Position numbers and translations under genes: made by a program | The notes under the pieces: model-generated | Told to the model about the DNA's origin: nothing | The model's input: the letters and a program-made list of their open reading frames with translations, nothing else | The model's database searches: none | Shown: positions 46,415 to 54,297 of the stretch, one piece after another | Position numbering within the stretch: the stretch's first letter is position 1 | How the letters are laid out: each line of letters begins with the position of its first letter | DNA from: Pacificibacter marinus | GTDB taxonomy: Bacteria > Pseudomonadota > Alphaproteobacteria > Rhodobacterales > Rhodobacteraceae | NCBI RefSeq assembly: GCF_018860665.1 | Contig: NZ_JAHKPK010000018.1 | Location: 124,001-188,000, forward strand | Length of the DNA stretch: 64,000 bases | Direction of reading: 5' to 3'

Positions 46415-47442
46415 ACGATCACACGGTGAATGAACATCGCCGCCCCACATCGCATGACGTGGCACGATTGGCAGGTGTCTCACGCTCTGCCGTGTCACGT
46501 TGCTTCACGCCCGGAGCCAGCATTGCAGACGAGACCCGTGCAAAAATTATGACAGCCGCGGCAGAACTGGGCTATCGCACCAATGCGTTAGCGCGCAACC
46601 TAAAGTCACAACAATCACAACTGGTCGCGATCCTCGCCTCACGTTTGGATACACCGTTTCGTGCGCGGCAGGTGAAATATCTCTCTCGGGCGCTGATTGC
46701 GCAGGGGTTTCGCCCCCTGCTACTGACCGCCGAGCGCAGTGATGATCTGGAGCCGTTGCTGTCGTCCATGCTTGATTATAATCTTGCGGGCATGATCGTC
46801 ACCTCGGACACGCCACCCACTGCCGTGATTGAGGAATGCAAACGATTGCGGGTGCCATTGGTGCTGATCAACCGAAACCCAGAACCCAACGGAGGGGATC
46901 GGATCGAGCTTGATACCACGGCTGCCGCCGAGGTTGTTTTTGATATATTGTACCAAGCAGGTGCGCGCCGCTTTGCCGTGCTGCGCCCCGAAGATCGAAC
47001 CTATACTGTGATGGGGCGCGTTCATGCCTTTGACGCGCTTGTGCGTGCCAAAGGTATGACCTGTCATCAGTTGCCCTGTGATAGCCAATCCTATGGCGCA
47101 GGGCGCGACGCAATGCGCCAATACGCAGATATTTTGCAAACCTGCGACGGTCTTTTTGCCACGTCAGATTTACTGGCCTGCGGGGCCTTAGATGGGCTGC
47201 GCCTTGATCTCAATATGCAGGTGCCCAAAGATATTCACGTTGTGGGATTTGATGATATAGAACAGGCAAGCTGGGCGTCTTATGATCTCAGCACCGTACG
47301 ACAAGACCCAGAAAAGCAAGCCGGCACAGCCGTCGAGGTCATGCTATATCGCTTGCAAATGCCCGACGCGCCGACACTTTTGAAACATCCGCCGCTCAAA
47401 CCGATCCTGCGCGGCACCACTGGAAAGCCTGATTTCACATGA
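46411..47442 (+). CDS. LacI-family regulator of the first phosphodiester operon
   Basis: A 343-residue repressor-type protein. The N-terminal HTH is SHDVARLAGVSRSAVSRCFTPGASIADETR, and a sugar-binding-type effector domain follows with ALARNLKSQQSQLVAIL and HVVGFDDIEQASWASYDLSTV. It is encoded inside the operon it probably controls, between the GDPD and phosphatase genes, with ATGA overlaps on both sides. A palindrome at 40357-40370 is the likely operator. Confidence 0.9.
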   Translation: MNDHTVNEHRRPTSHDVARLAGVSRSAVSRCFTPGASIADETRAKIMTAAAELGYRTNALARNLKSQQSQLVAILASRLDTPFRARQVKYLSRALIAQGFRPLLLTAERSDDLEPLLSSMLDYNLAGMIVTSDTPPTAVIEECKRLRVPLVLINRNPEPNGGDRIELDTTAAAEVVFDILYQAGARRFAVLRPEDRTYTVMGRVHAFDALVRAKGMTCHQLPCDSQSYGAGRDAMRQYADILQTCDGLFATSDLLACGALDGLRLDLNMQVPKDIHVVGFDDIEQASWASYDLSTVRQDPEKQAGTAVEVMLYRLQMPDAPTLLKHPPLKPILRGTTGKPDFT

Positions 47443-48230
47443 CCCTGCACGACCGACTGTCCTTTGCCGTATCTCTCGCAAAAGAGGCAGGCTCCCTCGC
47501 TCTCACGATGCGCGCATCGCAAGAGGGGCTAACAATCGACGCCAAAGGCCCGCAAGATTTTGTGACCGCCGCGGATCTTGCCGTGGAAACCTTGATCCGT
47601 GATCGTATAGCCAAGGCCTTCCCCAACGACGCCATCATCGGCGAGGAAGAAGGGCGTCACGGGGATACATCCTCTGGTGAGGTGTGGATCATTGATCCCA
47701 TCGATGGGACGACAAATTTCATGCGCGGATTGCCCGATTGGGCCGTGTCCATTGCCTGTGCAACTGCGGGGGAGATCGTCCTCGGGGTGATATTTGCGCC
47801 CGACCACGATCTGATGCTCGAAGGTCTGTTGGCGGACACACCAATCGCACGCAAAAACGGAGCGGCCGTGCAGCCCGCAACCAGTCGCACGGCCACAGAG
47901 GCGTTGATCGCCGTCGGGTGGTCCCCACGGACGGCCTTCACTGATCATGCAGCTTTCCTTGCTCAGATCGTCGCACAAGGTGGTGAATATCGCCGTTCAG
48001 GAGCCGCCACAATCGGCTTAATCGGCGTCGCGTGCGGGTGGGTTGATGCCTATGTCGAGCGCGAATTGAACCTATGGGATGCCGCTGCGGGGATCGCAAT
48101 TATTCGTGCGGCAGGCGGGACCGTGGAGGCGCCTGACTTTACGCCTAATCTCAAATCGCCCGCCCCTTTTCTGGCCTTAGCGCGCGCAGATCATGAGCTG
48201 GCGCCGATCTTGCGTTTATCAAACGTTTAA
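47439..48230 (+). CDS. Inositol monophosphatase family protein
   Basis: A 263-residue Mg-dependent phosphatase of the IMPase/SuhB/CysQ family. It has DFVTAADLAVE, GEEEG, the metal-binding WIIDPIDGTTNFMRG and the late ELNLWDAAAGIAIIRAAGG. In this operon it may remove phosphate from inositol or another polyol phosphate released by the GDPD. HisN-like or CysQ-like specificity cannot be excluded. Confidence 0.88.
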   Translation: MTLHDRLSFAVSLAKEAGSLALTMRASQEGLTIDAKGPQDFVTAADLAVETLIRDRIAKAFPNDAIIGEEEGRHGDTSSGEVWIIDPIDGTTNFMRGLPDWAVSIACATAGEIVLGVIFAPDHDLMLEGLLADTPIARKNGAAVQPATSRTATEALIAVGWSPRTAFTDHAAFLAQIVAQGGEYRRSGAATIGLIGVACGWVDAYVERELNLWDAAAGIAIIRAAGGTVEAPDFTPNLKSPAPFLALARADHELAPILRLSNV

Positions 48231-48461
48231 CGACAGAAAACGCTGTGCCAAATTGTCGGTGCCAAATTTCAGGACGTTGCATTGCAACATTGTAATCGTC
48301 TGCCAAAAGGCACTTTGGCCAATATCTGATCGGTGTTAGAGAAAACTGATTTCCAAGCCCGTGATTTGAGTGACCATTTCACCCGAATTTACAGCGCTAT
48401 ATATCGACCTTGGGGTGGTCTCTTTTCATTTTTTTATGCAAAGGGGCCACTGGTTTTTCTG

Positions 48462-48479
48462 CCGTCATAATCCTGTAAC
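48462..48479 (+). promoter_or_regulatory. Candidate PHO box CCGTCAT-AATC-CTGTAAC
   Basis: Two 7-base half-sites with a 4-base AT-rich spacer match the PhoB pattern CTGTCAT-N4-CTGTCAT at 6/7 and 5/7 positions. It lies 47 bases upstream of the LacI-family start. It suggests induction by phosphate starvation. Confidence 0.5.
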
Positions 48480-48497
48480 GAATCTCAAATATGTAAA

Positions 48498-48511
48498 TGG
48501 AAACGTTTCCA
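48498..48511. promoter_or_regulatory. LacI-type operator palindrome TGGAAACGTTTCCA
   Basis: A perfect 14-bp palindrome with central CG, immediately upstream of a LacI-family gene (start 48526). The presumed binding site of that regulator. Confidence 0.7.
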
Positions 48512-48525
48512 ATGAGACATATGAC

Positions 48526-49623
48526 ATGCGACCCGCAGCCCCCGCTACAATCAAAGACGTTGCTCGGCTTGCGGGCTGTGGCATAGCGACCGCCAGTCGG
48601 GTGTTGAATAAATCCGGCCCAGCAAGCACGGAAATGCGAGAACGGGTCGAACGTGCTGCACGTGATTTAGGGTTTAATTTCAACGCGGCAGGACGCGCCC
48701 TTCAGAGCCGGAAATCAATGACCATCGGCTGCCTGGTGCCCTCTTTGGCAAATCCAGTATTTGCCGAAGCCGTGCAAGGGGTGCAATCCGAACTTTTGGG
48801 ATCAGGCTACCAACTGTTGATTTCATGTTCGAACTACGACGATGACGCAGACAACGCAGCAATCACCACATTGCTGGAAAACAATGTGGACGGGATCATA
48901 GCCACCATGGTCGCCCCAAACCGCAGCACGGCATTGATGCAAACAAAACAGCGCGATATCCCTGTGTCGCTCATGTTTCATGATCCGATAGACGGCATGG
49001 TGACGGCCTACGTTGATAATTTTGTCGCCGCAGCAGAGGTCGCACGCCGTTTTGCAGCCTTTGGCCACACACGCGTCGGCTTTCTGGCGCTGCGTTTTTC
49101 GACCTCGGATCGGTCGCGCAATCGATATGCAGGATTTTACAAACAATGTAGAACAAGCGGATTGGCCCAACCGAGCTTGATCGAAATTAGCGAAGAGGAT
49201 GCGCACCATCCCGAACGATTGGCCGCCATTCTTGCCAGTTACCCTGATGTCACAGCGTTGTTTGCATCGAATGATTTCCTTGCCATCGCTGTCCAAAAAG
49301 CAACGCGGCATTTGGGGTGGCAGGTGCCTCAGGATCTTTCTGTTGTTGGGTTTGACGGGATCGAAGTCGGACGGTTGCTGGAAACGCCCTTAAGCACCAT
49401 TGAAACATCCCCCGAAGCGATGGGGCGGCAGGCCGCTCAGTCGCTTCTAAACGCATTGCAGGGGCTTGGATTGAAACAACGCCCGCCCCTGCCCTTTTCT
49501 TTTCGGGAGGGCGAAACCCTTGCGGCTCCCAACCCGAAAAGGACTGACGACGATCGGGTCGCCGCCCAACCGTCGTCTGTTCACCCCGCTCAAGATCAAA
49601 ATCAATCAAGGACGAACCCATGA
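48526..49623 (+). CDS. LacI-family regulator of the second phosphodiester operon
   Basis: A 365-residue regulator. The HTH TIKDVARLAGCGIATASRVLN is near the N terminus. The effector domain contains GRALQSRKSMTIGCLVPSLANPVFAEAVQGV and VVGFDGIEVGRLLETPLSTIE. It starts at 48526, since the upstream frame back to 48370 overlaps the operator and PHO box. Its stop overlaps the next start (ATGA), so the regulator heads the operon. Confidence 0.92.
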   Translation: MRPAAPATIKDVARLAGCGIATASRVLNKSGPASTEMRERVERAARDLGFNFNAAGRALQSRKSMTIGCLVPSLANPVFAEAVQGVQSELLGSGYQLLISCSNYDDDADNAAITTLLENNVDGIIATMVAPNRSTALMQTKQRDIPVSLMFHDPIDGMVTAYVDNFVAAAEVARRFAAFGHTRVGFLALRFSTSDRSRNRYAGFYKQCRTSGLAQPSLIEISEEDAHHPERLAAILASYPDVTALFASNDFLAIAVQKATRHLGWQVPQDLSVVGFDGIEVGRLLETPLSTIETSPEAMGRQAAQSLLNALQGLGLKQRPPLPFSFREGETLAAPNPKRTDDDRVAAQPSSVHPAQDQNQSRTNP

Positions 49624-50624
49624 AACATACACTTTTTGCTGCCTTGGCTGCAACCGCACTTACCGCAGTTGCCACGCCTCTATTTGCGGATGATGCTATC
49701 TGTTACAACTGCCCACCCCAATGGGCAGACTGGGCTTCTATGTTAGAGGCGATTGACGAAAAACTTGATATCCAGATGCCACATGACAACAAAAACTCTG
49801 GTCAAACCATCAGCCAGTTGATTGCCGAACGTGCAAGCCCTGTGGCCGATGTTGCCTACTACGGTGTCACAACGGGCATCAAAGCGGGCCAAGACGGGCT
49901 TGTTGAACCTTATAAACCAACCGGTTTTGACGACATCCCTGACGGATTAAAAGACGCTGACGGCAATTGGTTTGCTATTCACTATGGCACAATCGGCTTT
50001 TTCGTAAACGTCGACGCATTGGCCGGCGCGCCTGTGCCGCAATGTTTCGCGGACCTGACCAAACCTGAATACCGCGGCATGGTTGGCTATCTTGATCCGT
50101 CATCCGCCTTTGTCGGCTACACGGGTGCGGTTGCTGTGAACCAAGCCTTTGGTGGTGATTTGAACAACTTCGATCCAGCCATCGAATATTTCAACGATCT
50201 GGCAAAAAATGATCCTATCGTACCAAAACAAACGTCTTTTGCGCGTGTCGTATCTGGCGAAATTCCAATCTTGGTTGATTACGATTTCAACGCCTATCGC
50301 GGCAAATATGAAGAAGACGGCAATTTCGAATTTGTACTGCCCTGCGAAGGGTCTTTGCGCGTGCCTTATGTCATGAGCCTTGTAAAAGACGCACCGAACT
50401 CGGATGCAGGCAAACGCGTTTTGGATTTCATCTTGTCTGATGAAGGCCAAGCGATCTGGACCAATGCTTACTTGCAACCAGCGCGCCCTGTGGAATTGCC
50501 TGCCGATGTGGCTGCCAAATTCCTGCCTGCCAGCGAATATGACCGCGCCGCATCTGTTGACTACAGCGACATGGCCGCCGTGCAAGCTGCCTTTGGCGAA
50601 CGGTATTTGTCAGACGTAAAATAA
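49620..50624 (+). CDS. Periplasmic binding protein, Fe3+/AEP/spermidine-type ABC importer
   Basis: A 334-residue binding protein with a signal peptide (about 1-23, ending FADD) and two mature cysteines in ICYNCPPQW. Its domain order and the VAYYGVTTGIKAG and LVDYDFNAYRGKYEE regions fit the group including iron, 2-aminoethylphosphonate and polyamine binding proteins. The presence of a metallophosphoesterase in the operon suggests an organophosphate ligand. A strong hairpin lies between it and the permease gene. Confidence 0.82.
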   Translation: MKHTLFAALAATALTAVATPLFADDAICYNCPPQWADWASMLEAIDEKLDIQMPHDNKNSGQTISQLIAERASPVADVAYYGVTTGIKAGQDGLVEPYKPTGFDDIPDGLKDADGNWFAIHYGTIGFFVNVDALAGAPVPQCFADLTKPEYRGMVGYLDPSSAFVGYTGAVAVNQAFGGDLNNFDPAIEYFNDLAKNDPIVPKQTSFARVVSGEIPILVDYDFNAYRGKYEEDGNFEFVLPCEGSLRVPYVMSLVKDAPNSDAGKRVLDFILSDEGQAIWTNAYLQPARPVELPADVAAKFLPASEYDRAASVDYSDMAAVQAAFGERYLSDVK

Positions 50625-50640
50625 CGCCATTTTCACACAA

Positions 50641-50664
50641 GGAGGGTGCGTCACCGCGCCCTCC
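50641..50664 (+). terminator. Intercistronic hairpin after the binding-protein gene
   Basis: A 10-bp stem GGAGGGTGCG/CGCGCCCTCC (one G-U) with loop TCAC and no following T run. It probably stabilises the upstream mRNA, giving more binding protein than permease. Confidence 0.65.
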
Positions 50665-50689
50665 ACTTGCGTCAACCAAAGGCATTCAA

Positions 50690-51493
50690 ATGACCTCTCG
50701 AACCTTCGTCCAGCTGTGCTTGCTGCCGCTGGCAGTCTTCACACTGACCTTTTTGGCCTTACCCTTGGCCCGCTTGATCCTTGCCTCGGGCGAAGGAGAA
50801 TTTGGCTGGGGCATTTACCTGAAAATTCTGCAAACCCCGCGCTATTATACAACCTTGCTGCAAACGGTTTTGATCTCAATCGCGGTCACAATCACTGCAT
50901 TGGGCATTTCAACAACCGCCGGATTGTTCCTTGTGCGGAACCGATTTGCGGGGCGCGGCGTGTTATTGTCCATTCTGACCCTGCCCCTTGCCTTTCCCGG
51001 CGTGGTGGTCGGGTTTATGATCATACTCTTGGGGGGACGTCAGGGCTTGGTCAACCAAATCCTGCCCGGTCATTGGGTGTTTGCCTATTCTGCCTTTGGG
51101 TTATTTCTTGGGTATCTTTATTTCTCGATCCCGCGCGTTTTACTGACCGTGATGGCCGCCGCAGAAAAGATCGATCCCGCACTCGAAGAAGCCGCACTCA
51201 CTTTAGGTGCCCCACCGCACCGTGTTGTGCTGGATGTGATCCTGCCCGCTTTGGCGCCTGCGATGATCGCGGCAGGGGCGATTGCCTTTGCCACGGCCAT
51301 GGGGGCTTTTGGGACTGCATTCACACTGGCCACCAATATCGATGTCTTGCCGATGGTCATTTACACTGAATTCACCTTATCGGCCAATATCGCCATGGCG
51401 GCGGCATTGTCGGTTGTTTTAGGCGTGATCACTTGGGCCTTACTTTTAATTGCGCGCAGTTTTTCCGGCACAACTGTCGCGGCAGGAGGTTGA
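50690..51493 (+). CDS. ABC transporter permease 1 (Sfu/PhnU-like)
   Basis: A 267-residue permease with about six membrane segments and the EAA loop LEEAALTLGAPPHRVVLDVILPAL. It belongs to the iron/phosphonate/polyamine (PotB-like) group, not the CUT1 sugar group of the first operon. The second permease follows after 1 base with GGAGG. Confidence 0.9.
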   Translation: MTSRTFVQLCLLPLAVFTLTFLALPLARLILASGEGEFGWGIYLKILQTPRYYTTLLQTVLISIAVTITALGISTTAGLFLVRNRFAGRGVLLSILTLPLAFPGVVVGFMIILLGGRQGLVNQILPGHWVFAYSAFGLFLGYLYFSIPRVLLTVMAAAEKIDPALEEAALTLGAPPHRVVLDVILPALAPAMIAAGAIAFATAMGAFGTAFTLATNIDVLPMVIYTEFTLSANIAMAAALSVVLGVITWALLLIARSFSGTTVAAGG

Positions 51494-51494
51494 G

Positions 51495-52286
51495 ATGTTC
51501 AAATCACCCGCAAAGCTATTCCAGCTCGTCATCACATTACTGGCTTGCGCATTTCTTTTAATCCCCACGTTGCAATCCGCGCTGGCGGGCGTCACCGTGA
51601 ACTACTTTAGAGGGGTTTCTTCAGGTCTCACGTTCAAATGGATCATCGAGGTTTGGGCGCTCTATTCGGGCAGCATCTTTTTATCAATCTGGCTGGCGCT
51701 GGCCTGTCTTATGTGCACCCTGATCATCGGCGTGCCTGCGGCCTATGCGCTTGCACGCAATCCGGGCCGCCTGTCACGCATGCTCGAAGAATTCATCTCG
51801 CTTCCACTCGCCATTCCCGGCCTTGCACTGGCATTGGCGCTGTTGCAACTGTATGGTGGTTGGCGTGAATTTCGTATGAGCTGGACATTCATTCTGGTCG
51901 GTCACGTTCTGTATACGCTGCCATTTATGGTCCGCTCAGTCATGTCCGTTTTGGCCGCGATAGATTTGAAAACCCTCGAAGAAGGCGCTGCCTCTTTGGG
52001 CGCGCCGCCCCATCGCAGGTTCTTGGACATCGTGGTTCCAAATGCGCTGCCCGGTATTCTGGCTGGGGCGCTGACCGTGGTGACCCTATCCATCGGTGAA
52101 TTCAATCTGACTTGGATGCTGCACACACCGTTTTTGAAAACCCTGCCTGTCGGGCTGGCCGATAGCTATGCCTCTATGCGGTTGGAAATCGCATCCGCTT
52201 ATACCCTGATCTTCTTTGTGATGATCGTTCCCCTTTTGCTGGCCATGCAATGGGCCACCGCCCGCGCCCAAAGGATCATGTCATGA
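51495..52286 (+). CDS. ABC transporter permease 2 (PotC/PhnV-like)
   Basis: A 263-residue partner permease with about six membrane segments and the EAA loop LEEGAASLGAPPHRRFLDIVVPNAL. GGAGG ends 5 bases before the ATG at 51495. Its stop overlaps the ATPase start (ATGA). Confidence 0.9.
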   Translation: MFKSPAKLFQLVITLLACAFLLIPTLQSALAGVTVNYFRGVSSGLTFKWIIEVWALYSGSIFLSIWLALACLMCTLIIGVPAAYALARNPGRLSRMLEEFISLPLAIPGLALALALLQLYGGWREFRMSWTFILVGHVLYTLPFMVRSVMSVLAAIDLKTLEEGAASLGAPPHRRFLDIVVPNALPGILAGALTVVTLSIGEFNLTWMLHTPFLKTLPVGLADSYASMRLEIASAYTLIFFVMIVPLLLAMQWATARAQRIMS

Positions 52287-53317
52287 CACTTTCGCTAACC
52301 AATACCGCAAAAACCTATGCCGATGGCACGCGTGCTTTGAAGCCCACAAAACTGGATATTGCTCAAGGCGAGATCGTCTCGCTGCTCGGTCCGTCGGGTT
52401 GCGGCAAATCCACCTTGCTGCGCATAATCGCAGGGCTAGAAACGCCTGATGAGGGCGCAAAGCTTTTGTTTGATGGCGAAGACTTTACCCGATTTCCCGT
52501 TGAAAAACGCAAAGTCGGCATGGTGTTCCAATCTTACGCGCTGTTCCCGAATATGTCGGTGCGCGGCAACATAGGCTACGGCCTAAAAATGCAAAAACTA
52601 CCCAAAACCGAAATCAACAGACGTGTGGATGAGGTCATCACGCTGTGCCAACTTGAACCCTATGCGGCCCGCCCCATCAATGCGCTTTCAGGCGGCCAGC
52701 GCCAAAGGGTCGCCTTGGCCCGCGCCTTTGCACCGCGTCCGCGACTGTTGTTGTTGGATGAACCTCTGTCGGCATTGGATGCCGCCTTGCGCGGGCAATT
52801 GTGTGATGAATTGGCACAGCTTTTGCGCAGCTTTGGTATAACGGCGATATTTGTGACCCATGATCAAGACGAAGCCATGGCCATCGCAGATCGCGTTGCT
52901 GTGATGTCTCATGGTGAAATCGCTCAAATCGGCACGCCTGAAGTGCTCTACCGCGCGCCCCAGTCTGAATTCGTCGCACGCTTCATAGGGGCCGCCATGC
53001 CGCTGGGGCGTCACATCGATGACAACACGTTGCACTTTGAAACGGGGTCTCTCAATCTAGCGGGCTCACAAGCAGGCAAAAAAGCGTTCATACGTGCCGA
53101 AGATGTCCGTCTGGACGACACTGGCCCGCTACGAGCCAAGGTCATATCGGTGACATTCTTAGGCACGCATTACCGCATCGCTCTTGCAGGTTTGGCCCCA
53201 GATCCAGTCTTTGCCTTGCACAGCGCACTCAGCGCCCCCAAAGTTGGCGACACAGTGGGCGTTGCCATCAATCCTGCTGCAATATTGATGTTGCCCTCTG
53301 ATAAGAAAGCCGCCTAA
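52283..53317 (+). CDS. ABC transporter ATPase (PotA/PhnT-like)
   Basis: A 344-residue ATPase with Walker A GPSGCGKST, the signature LSGGQRQRVALARAF and Walker B LLLLDEPLSALDAAL. A C-terminal TOBE domain follows (about residues 255-340, with KKAFIRAEDVRL). It couples by TAATG to the phosphoesterase gene. Confidence 0.93.
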   Translation: MTLSLTNTAKTYADGTRALKPTKLDIAQGEIVSLLGPSGCGKSTLLRIIAGLETPDEGAKLLFDGEDFTRFPVEKRKVGMVFQSYALFPNMSVRGNIGYGLKMQKLPKTEINRRVDEVITLCQLEPYAARPINALSGGQRQRVALARAFAPRPRLLLLDEPLSALDAALRGQLCDELAQLLRSFGITAIFVTHDQDEAMAIADRVAVMSHGEIAQIGTPEVLYRAPQSEFVARFIGAAMPLGRHIDDNTLHFETGSLNLAGSQAGKKAFIRAEDVRLDDTGPLRAKVISVTFLGTHYRIALAGLAPDPVFALHSALSAPKVGDTVGVAINPAAILMLPSDKKAA

Positions 53318-54126
53318 TGCCTGCATTTATTCAAATCACCGACACTCATATCGTCGAAAAAGGCCGGTTGGTCTGTGATGCGTCTGATACAAATGCGGCG
53401 CTTCGCAAGGCTATACTATCGATCAATAACCGTTTGCCTGCGCTGGGACAGATAGACTGCGCGATTGTCACGGGCGATCTGACAGACAATGGCACCCTCG
53501 AAGAGTATGCGCATTTTTCCGAAATCATGGCTGACCTTGACTTGCCGTGGATCGCCATTCCGGGCAATCATGATCATCGCGAGACGATGCGCACAGCTTT
53601 TGCGCAACAAGACTGGATGCCATCCTCTGGCCCGATCCAATGGTTGCGTGATTTTGGTCCCTTCGCGGTCTTGGGGCTTGATACCTTGCTGGAGGGCGCG
53701 CATCACGGAGAACTGTCGGCCCCTGCATTCGCTTTCCTTGACGAACAGCTGATCAAACTTGCAGGAAAGCCCTTGATTGTCGCCACACATCATCCGTGGA
53801 TGCATTGTGGAATTACAGAAATGGACGCCGATAATCTGCGCAATGGCGCAAAACTGATGGAACGGCTGGAACACTATTCCGGCCCAACCCGCATGATATC
53901 GGGACATGTCCATCGTGCGGTTACAGGTCAAATTGGCAGTGTTTTGTGTCAGATTTCGCCTAGCACGTGTCACTCCGTGCATCGTGACCAACGTAAAGAG
54001 GCCATCCATTCACTCGCGCTGGAACCAGGAGCTGTCACATTGTTCACATGGGCTCGCGGAGCTCAATCAGGATTGATCTCGGACATTTTATCACTTGAAA
54101 AGATTGACCACCCAGTCCCGTTTTGA
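53317..54126 (+). CDS. GpdQ/CpdA-like metallophosphoesterase
   Basis: A 269-residue class III phosphodiesterase with a complete dinuclear metal site: Asp9-x-His11 (QITDTHI), Asp54 (TGDLTDNG), Asn84-His85 (GNHDH), THHPWMH and GHVH. GpdQ cleaves glycerophosphodiesters and CpdA cleaves cAMP. Within a LacI-regulated importer operon a phosphodiester scavenging role is favoured. No signal peptide, so it works inside the cell. Last gene of its operon. Confidence 0.88.
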   Translation: MPAFIQITDTHIVEKGRLVCDASDTNAALRKAILSINNRLPALGQIDCAIVTGDLTDNGTLEEYAHFSEIMADLDLPWIAIPGNHDHRETMRTAFAQQDWMPSSGPIQWLRDFGPFAVLGLDTLLEGAHHGELSAPAFAFLDEQLIKLAGKPLIVATHHPWMHCGITEMDADNLRNGAKLMERLEHYSGPTRMISGHVHRAVTGQIGSVLCQISPSTCHSVHRDQRKEAIHSLALEPGAVTLFTWARGAQSGLISDILSLEKIDHPVPF

Positions 54127-54240
54127 TGTCTCCCACTATTGCGGACAGCTTTGCGGTTGCACAGTCTGAACGTGGTCGAAACCTGACGCCAACACTTGGT
54201 CGCTCGCCTTGTTCAAAAACAGCATAAACATACAGGATTT

Positions 54241-54275
54241 TAGCCCAGCCTTCGCAAAAGAAAGCTGGGCCTTTT
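54241..54275. terminator. Terminator between convergent operons
   Basis: The 7-bp stem GCCCAGC/GCTGGGC is followed by CCTTTT on the forward strand, between the second phosphodiester operon and the converging peptide-importer operon. Confidence 0.8.
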
Positions 54276-54297
54276 CGCATGTTTTTAAGCTATGTGA

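Larger units (their letters stand above)
48231..48525 (+). promoter_or_regulatory. Control region of the second phosphodiester operon
   Basis: This 295-base gap carries a PHO-box-like repeat (48462-48479) and a LacI-type palindrome (48498-48511), annotated separately, and no gene. The palindrome lies only 15 bases before the LacI gene start, consistent with autoregulation. Confidence 0.55.
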
